Assembly: GCA_023630585.1 (NCBI GenBank)
Contig: CM042559.1
Coordinates: 102,001-166,000 of the forward strand
Origin: Cranoglanis bouderius
Taxonomy: Eukaryota > Chordata > Actinopteri > Siluriformes > Cranoglanididae
Length of the DNA: 64,000 nt
Direction of reading: 5' to 3'
This document shows positions 57,896 to 64,000 of this stretch, one piece after another. Within the stretch, counting starts at the first letter, position 1; every line of letters starts with the position of its first letter. Position numbers and translations under genes: made by a program. The notes beneath the pieces are model-generated. The model did no database searches and was not told where the DNA came from. It saw only the letters and a program-made list of their open reading frames with translations.

Positions 57896-58851
57896 ATATT
57901 TTACTTGTAATATTCTTTACAAGTCCATCGAATTTGGTATGAGGTTAATCGTCTAGAGATACCCTGATTGATGATGCATATCATATTGCAATTGGATACA
58001 TTATTTCATGCTTTTTCTTAATTTCACACATAATACGGTTTAAACCGGCTCCTCCCTGGACATGCAAATCCAGGTCTGAGACCAGTGTAGTGAGTCTAGC
58101 TCAAAATGGTGAAATATATCTATAGGTCTAATCGAAGCGTGTTCTGATTAGTTATGGATATAACTCGACCATGAAAGAGAATGTTACATTAATTACTGTA
58201 GTCTAGCTTTAGAATTAAATGCGAAGCAGCTTGATCTGTTTGTCCACCAAACTTACCAGGGCAGTCTTCGTATTACTCTAAAAGAATGAATTATTCTTCT
58301 GACCATGAAGCATAGTTTACTCTAAGTTAAAAGAAATACAGTGCGTAGCGAACAGCAACGTTAAAAGTGAACCTTGCCCTGAGTAAAAACAGAGATGATC
58401 CAGCGTGATAACCATGGATTTTAATAACTACGTAAAACTACTGATATACACAACTAGGTATAAACAAATAATACATATATACAGGGTAAGTGAAAGAAAC
58501 AAATGGAAAAATGATGAAAATAACAGAATGGCAGAAGACACAACAGTTTAACCTCTAGAATCAGCAATGAATTGCAAGTCATCTTCCACTGGGGCACTGG
58601 CTTAATAGGACACTCCTATAGATCATTTAAAATTTATACTTGCATTAATTTTATGCCGTTCATGAGGGTCCTTGGTTTGTAGATTTAGCGAGGAGTTTGC
58701 TGAATCTTCCGCGTCGGTAGAGTCGGGGTGAACAGAGTTGGTTCTCGCCAAAGTAGAAAGAAGAAAGAAAATGGTAATTGCCACATGGTTTAACGAGACA
58801 AAGGAGAGTCCGGAGGAGTATCGGAAAAAGGAGGCGGAAGATAGCAAGTCC

Positions 58852-58901
<50 letters not shown>

Positions 58902-59174
58902 GAGAGAGAAAAATCAAGTCAAAGTAAAGACAAAGAGAAAGTAAAGTAAGGAAGTAAAGTAGGTAAAGAGAAGATGGGTAAAAAGAAGGAGTAAGAAGTA
59001 AAAAGGAAGAAGTACATAGTACAGGCGTGTCGTGGTCTTTTATGGACAATGCCAATGTACACGCCTCTCTGAGCTGCTTGTGAATCCAGATAGAGATGAG
59101 AAAGTTCTGGCGGGAGAACTTTCTTGGTCTGTCCCAGATCGGGTCGCATGTCAAGGCGGGGTTTGTATTAAGTC
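57896..59174 (+). repeat. Remnant of a fourth retroviral unit, R4 (env end and 3' LTR-like block)
   Basis: From 57985 the sequence matches the last bases of the env-like gene (GGATACATTATTTCATGC) and then a full 3' LTR-like block as in R1 4431-5640: CATGAAAGAGAATG, TTATCACGCTGGATC inverse, an AG tract (58851-58908) and GGTCGCATGTCAAGGCG near the end. It stops at 59174, where LINE sequence begins. The gene body is absent. It lies directly against the outer end of R3. Confidence 0.7.
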
Positions 59175-59879
59175 ACCCAGCTCTCACCTGTGGCTCCTCG
59201 TAGCTGTTAACATGCGACAGCGGCCACACTCCGGGCAACGGCTTCGACAGGCCGGCGAAACCAGCTGAGGTAGCCAACGGGTCTCAAACCCTTGGTGAGT
59301 TAGGGACATGTCTATCCACAGCATGTAAAGTCAGCTCCAGTGGATTGCGCGGATGAGACCAACAGTTGGTCCAACGATCAAGAAGGCAGTGCTGCAAGCG
59401 ACGTGGAATGCTCAGAGCAGGCCAAGACACACAAGGCGTCCTGGTCATCCACTGCGCCCTGTCCCATCTCCAGCCGTCTCGACTTTTGTCTTGCAACTGG
59501 ATCAAGCTGGGAACTGGAAAGAGAGAGTGAGGCTGACGCTGCGCAACTCTCCTTCACTTTAATCCTATTCACGCGCATGTCTTGACATCACCCGAAAGTC
59601 CTGTGGCGATGGGCGAGCGGCGAAGCAGCAGGTGTGGATACACTGGGAGCTGTAGCCACGGACCTGCACACAGGCGGCTCAGGACAAATGGTCGCTTTTT
59701 CGCTGAACTGAAGCAGCAGTGTAACTCGATATCCACCTGAGTTTTTGAGCAGGCCTCTCTAGGACAGCACTGCTCACCTATGCAGCCTGAGGAAGGGGCT
59801 AGAAAAGGTGCCCTAAACATTGCCTGCTTCACATCACCCTGGCCAGTCTACCGCGGCTGGCGGGGATCCCAACAAATGC

Positions 59880-60086
59880 GGTCGAACACAGGTAATGCGG
59901 TCGAACACAGGTAATGACAGGCTGACCCCCCACCCCTTCAACCTCTGCAGCAATGCTGGCAGCACTCATACGTCTATTCTGCAAAGCCAACCTCTGGATA
60001 TGATGCTGAGCACGTACACTCAACTTCTTTGGTCGACCATGGCGAGGCCTGTTCTGAGTGGAACCTGTCCTGTTAAAAGAAAACAC
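59880..60086 (-). mobile_element. Tc1/mariner transposase fragment inside the LINE leader
   Basis: A minus-strand frame at 59829-60086 contains HGRPKKLSVRAQHHIQRLAL and then RRMSAASIAAEVEG, the AT-hook GRPKK motif and second helix-turn-helix of the paired-like DNA-binding domain of Tc1 transposases. Only about 65 residues are recognisable. On either side the sequence is LINE leader, so this is a scrap captured or inserted there. A 19-base direct repeat (GCGGTCGAACACAGGTAAT) at about 59878 and 59898 marks the left edge. Confidence 0.65.
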
Positions 60087-60387
60087 AAGGTGACACCATT
60101 CACCATTGGCACATGGAATGTGCTCACTCTACTCGACAATGCTACAGCCGATCGACCAGAGAGAGGAACAGCACTGGTTGCCAGAGAGCTTGTTGATACA
60201 ACATCAACATTGCAGCCCTGTGTGAGACTCGTCTAGCCAATGAAGGTCAGCTTACTGAATCAGGAGGTGGCTACACATTCTTCTGGTGTGGACGAAGAAG
60301 TGATGAACGTCGTGAATCCATAGTCAGCTTTGCTGTCAGGAGTCTTCTTGTCCGCAATCTATCCGGTCTCCCCAAGGGCGTAAACTC

Positions 60388-61341
60388 ATGACACTGCAAC
60401 TCCCCCTACCAAGAGGAAAACAAGCAACATTGATCAGTGCCTATGCACCAACAATGACAAACCCCGATGAAGCAAAGGACAAGTTCTACGAAGAGCTGGA
60501 CTCCTTGCTTTCCTCGATAAAACATACCGACAAGCTGATCCTACTGGGCGACTTCAATGCAAGAGTAGGATCTGACTCTTCATCCTGGGAGGGCGTCATT
60601 GGAAAAAACGGGATAGGCAAGTGCAACAGCAATGGACTGCTACTACTGAAGACCTGTGCAGCCCACGACCTACTCATCATGAACACCATTTTTCGCCTAC
60701 CCACTTGTAACAAGACATCTTGGATGCACCCACGCTCCAAGCACTGGCATCTCATTGATTATGTCATTGTGAGGAGGAAAGACAGACAGGATGTCAGGGT
60801 GACCAAGGCCATGTGTGGTGCTGACTGCTGGATGGACCAGAGACTCATTGTCTCTAAGCTAAACCTTCATATCAAGCCAAAGAGACGTCCTCAGGGAAGA
60901 AAAGTCATGAAAAAGATCAATGTCAGTAAGCTGAAAATCCCCCGTGCAGCTGAGACACTTGCTGAAGGTCTAGACACTCAACTATCAGGGTTACAGTTTG
61001 AGGACAATGCTGAGAAGGACTGGGAAAGCTTTCGGGATATTCTTCACTCCTCAGCTCTAAGGGTACTGGGACCCTGCACCCGAAAGCAGAACGACTGGTT
61101 CGATGACAACGATGAAGAGGTCAAGGATTTACTTGCTGAAAAGCACCGCCTTCACCGTGCTCATCAGAACGATCCGTCTTCAAGAGCCAAGAGGAATGCC
61201 TTCACCATCTCTCGCAGAACTGTACAGATCAAGATTCGCAAGATGCAGGACTCATGGCTAAATGCCAAAGCCGATGAAATTCAGCAGTATGCAGAGAGGA
61301 ACGACTCCAAAAGGTTCTATGAAGCCATCAACACTCTGTAG
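60388..61341 (+). pseudogene. LINE endonuclease/ORF2 N-terminal part
   Basis: A 317-codon frame carries the C-terminal half of an APE-type endonuclease: LLGDFNARVG (metal-binding DFN motif) and HLIDYVIVRR (the D..I/V region), ending with the helical linker before RT. The N-terminal half (TIGTWNVLTLLDNATADRP) is in another frame at about 60095-60236, with further frame changes to 60388. The domain nicks target DNA for target-primed reverse transcription. A stop at 61339 lies before the RT start. Confidence 0.8.
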
Positions 61342-61622
61342 GGGCCTCAGTCTTCAGGGAGCTCCCCACTACTAGACTCAGATGGTTCAACCCTCATCAG
61401 TGAGAAGACTCTGATTCTCCAACGCTGGGCGGAGCATTTCCAATCCGTTTTCAATCGCCCTTCCTCGGTAAATGATGAGGCGATTGACAGAATGCCCCAA
61501 GTAGATGTCAATTACACCCTGAATGTCCTGCCATCAGTGGCGGAACCCTCAAAGGCCCTCAGCTGTCCTTTGGCAAGGCACCAAGATCAGATGCAATTCC
61601 AGCTGAAGTCTACAGGGCGGAC

Positions 61623-64000
61623 ATCGTCTAACATATCATAGCAATCCTATCATGTTATAAAGAAGTGAAATATGGCATACCAGAGTGCATCACAAGTGAA
61701 AATATACGTTTTTTTAGAAAAACAAGTTTCCTTTGCTCGTAGACGCTTGAAATTCGCTGTATAGCGCTTTAGGTGCCTGAAGCGCACAACTATGTATGCT
61801 CACAGAGGACTAATGAAAAAACATAATGTTACCACACATATGATGACAGATGACTTTCTTAGTGTTATATTTGACTTTTTTCCCATTTTCACAATTTATT
61901 GTGACATGATGTTTGTTGTTGTAAACAATCATACTTTGTTTTATTTTAAGTCAGAGACATCGTCTAACATATCATAGTATCATGTCATGATAAAGGAGTG
62001 AAACTTGTTATATCATTGTGCATGACTGAAGTTAAAACATACGTTTTTTTTAGAAAAACACGTTTCTTTTGCTCGCAGAAGGTTGAAATTCGCAGCATAG
62101 CCTTGTAAACGCCTGAAGCGCACCCATGTGTATACATTTAGAGTTCTGATGAGAAACATAATGTTACCACACATATGATAGAAGACTTTCTTAATGTAAA
62201 ATTTGACTTTCTGTTTCACATATTCACTTCAGTATGACATGATGTTTGTTATTGCAAACAAACGTGTTGTGTTATATCGGGTCAGAGACATGTCTAACAT
62301 ATCATAGTATCATATCATGTTATAAAGACGTGAAAAGTGTTATATAAGAGCACATCACTTAAGGGTAAATATTCGTTTTTTAGAAAAACAAGTTTCCTTA
62401 GTTCGTAGACGCTTGAAATTCCTTGTCTAGTGCTTTAGTTGCCTGAAGCGCACATCTGTCTATGCTCATAGAGGACTAATGAAAAAACATAATGTTACCA
62501 CACATATGATTACAGATGACTTTCTTAATGTTAAACTAGACTTTTTTTCACATTTTCCCTTTATTATGACATGATGTTTGTTATTGCAAACAAACATGTG
62601 TTGTGTTATTTCAGGTCAGAGACATGTCTAACATATCATAGTATCATATCATGTTATAAAGACGTGAAAAGTGTTATATTAGAGCACATCACTTAAGGGT
62701 AAATATTCGTTTTTTAGAAAACACGTTTCCTTTGCTCGTAGACGCTTGAAATTCGTTGTATAGCGCTTTAGTTGCCTGAAGCGCACATCTGTCTATGCTC
62801 ATAGAGGACTTATGAAAAAAACATAATGTTACCACACATATGATGACAGATGACTTTCTTAATGTTAAAGTTGACTTTTTTCCCATTTTCACAATTTATT
62901 GTGACATGATGTTTGTTGTTGTAAACAATCATACTTTGTTTTATTTTAAGTCAGAGACATCGTCTAACATATCATAGCATCATGTCATGATAAAGGAGTG
63001 AAACTTGTTATAACATTGTGCATCACTGAAGTTAAAACATACGTTTTTTTTTAGAAAAACACGTTTCTTTTGCTCGCAGAAGGTTGAAATTCGCAGCATA
63101 GCCTTGTAAACGCCTGAAGCGCACCCATGTGTATACATTTAGAGTTCTGATGAGAAACATAATGTTACCACACATATGATAGAAGACTTTCTTAATGTAA
63201 AATTTGACTTTCTGTTTCACATATTCACTTTATTATGACATGATGTCATAATAAATATTATACGTCTTGTGTTATTTCAGGTCAGAGACATGTCTAACAT
63301 ATCATAGTATCATATCATGTTATAAAGACGTGAAAAGTGTTATATAAGAGCACATCACTTAAGGGTAAATATTCGTTTTTTAGAATAACAAGTTTCCTTA
63401 GTTCGTAGACGCTTGAAATTCGTGGTATAGCACTTTAAGTGCCTGAAGCGCAAACCTGTGTATTCTCGTAGAGGACTAATGAAAAAACATAATGTTACGA
63501 CACATATGATTACAGATGACTTTCTTACTGTTAAAGTTGACTTTTTTCACATTTTCGCACTTTATTAAGCCATGATGTTTATTATTGTAAACAATCATAT
63601 GTTGTGTTGTTTTAGGTCACAGACATGTCTAACATATCATAGTATCATATCATGTTATAAAGAAGTGAAATGTGTAATATTAGAGCATGTCAGTTAAGTG
63701 TAAATATGCGTTTTTTCGGAAAACATGTTCCCTCTACTCGTAGACGCTTGAAATTCGCTGCACATTGTTGTCTGCTGCTGAAGCGCACCCATGTGTATGC
63801 ACATAGAGGACTGAACAGAAAACAAAATATTACCACACATAGGATGACAGATGACTTTCTTAATGTAAAAGTTTTTTTTTTTTTTCACATTTTCACACTT
63901 TATTATGCCATGATGTTTGTTATTGTAAACAATCATACTTTGTGTTATTTTAGGTCAGAGACATGTCTAACATATCATAGTATCTTATCATGTTATAAAG
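61623..64000 (-). repeat. Tandem array of the ~330-bp repeat, minus orientation, with higher-order period
   Basis: About seven monomers of 327-340 bases, landmark ATCATGTTATAAAG or TCATGATAAAGG at about 61653, 61983, 62313, 62648, 62985, 63312, 63648 and 63990. Monomers three apart are nearly identical (for example 61870-62220 and 62873-63220), giving a ~1,000-base three-monomer higher-order unit present about twice; the last monomer departs from it. The array runs off the window. Short ORFs within are repeat by-products. Confidence 0.88.

Larger units (their letters stand above)
59175..61622 (+). mobile_element. APE-type LINE fragment (RTE/CR1-like)
   Basis: Includes an untranslated leader with GC-rich sequence (59175-60090), an endonuclease-domain coding part (60090-61341) with stops and frame changes, and the first part of RT (61342-61622) including ERWAEHF-like and FGKAPRSDAIPAEVY-like strings in broken frames. 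The remainder of RT and the 3' end are missing: the sequence jumps to ~330-bp repeat at 61623 through a shared GACATCGTCTAAC. Loss of the 3' end is not the usual LINE 5' truncation, so a rearrangement is implied. The coding region resembles elements mislabelled craniofacial development protein 2-like. Confidence 0.75.

Overview
The window looks like a transposon-dense, gene-free stretch of a ray-finned fish genome. The grounds are class I (gamma/epsilon-like) endogenous retroviruses, a Maverick/Polinton (adintovirus-type) element, an APE-endonuclease LINE, a Tc1/mariner scrap, a Gypsy-type LTR and long GT/CA, TA and CT tracts. No ordinary host gene, tRNA or rRNA was found. The species cannot be named from sequence alone.

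Layout. 1-1799: 3' end of an LTR retrotransposon (coding minisatellites, polypurine tract, then an LTR running TGTTA...TAACA). 1800-17188: retroviral unit R1, cassette on the minus strand (env-like 5.6-7.0 kb, pol 7.0-10.8 kb, protease and gag to 14.95 kb), between two near-identical inverted arms. 17189-17526 and 32577-34560: tandem array of a ~330-bp repeat, split by a Polinton at 17527-32576. 34560-43850: unit R2 (minus strand, right arm lost). 43850-57895: unit R3 (plus strand, both arms present). 57896-59174: the env-side end of a fourth unit, R4. 59175-61622: a LINE fragment containing a Tc1 scrap. 61623-64000: an inverted array of the ~330-bp repeat with a three-monomer higher-order period.

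Polinton. Plus-strand genes are a four-exon unknown gene, protein-primed DNA polymerase B, packaging ATPase, a pX-like basic protein, a virion-type protein and a 28-residue membrane peptide. Convergent minus-strand genes are adenain-like protease, major capsid protein, a basic Gly-rich protein, minor capsid protein, retrovirus-type integrase and a Bcl-2-like candidate. Together these are a replication, packaging and capsid gene set. Most genes carry frameshifts or stops, so the copy is dead, though the protease is intact.

Retroviral units. All three copies share one odd layout: gag-pro-pol-env with an LTR-like block after env, the whole enclosed by ~2.2-2.4 kb inverted arms that each contain the ~330-bp repeat. 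All three also share the same protease lesions and the same env lacking a TM subunit. This suggests the cassette was copied as DNA after it was already defective. That inverted-arm composite is the most unusual thing here.
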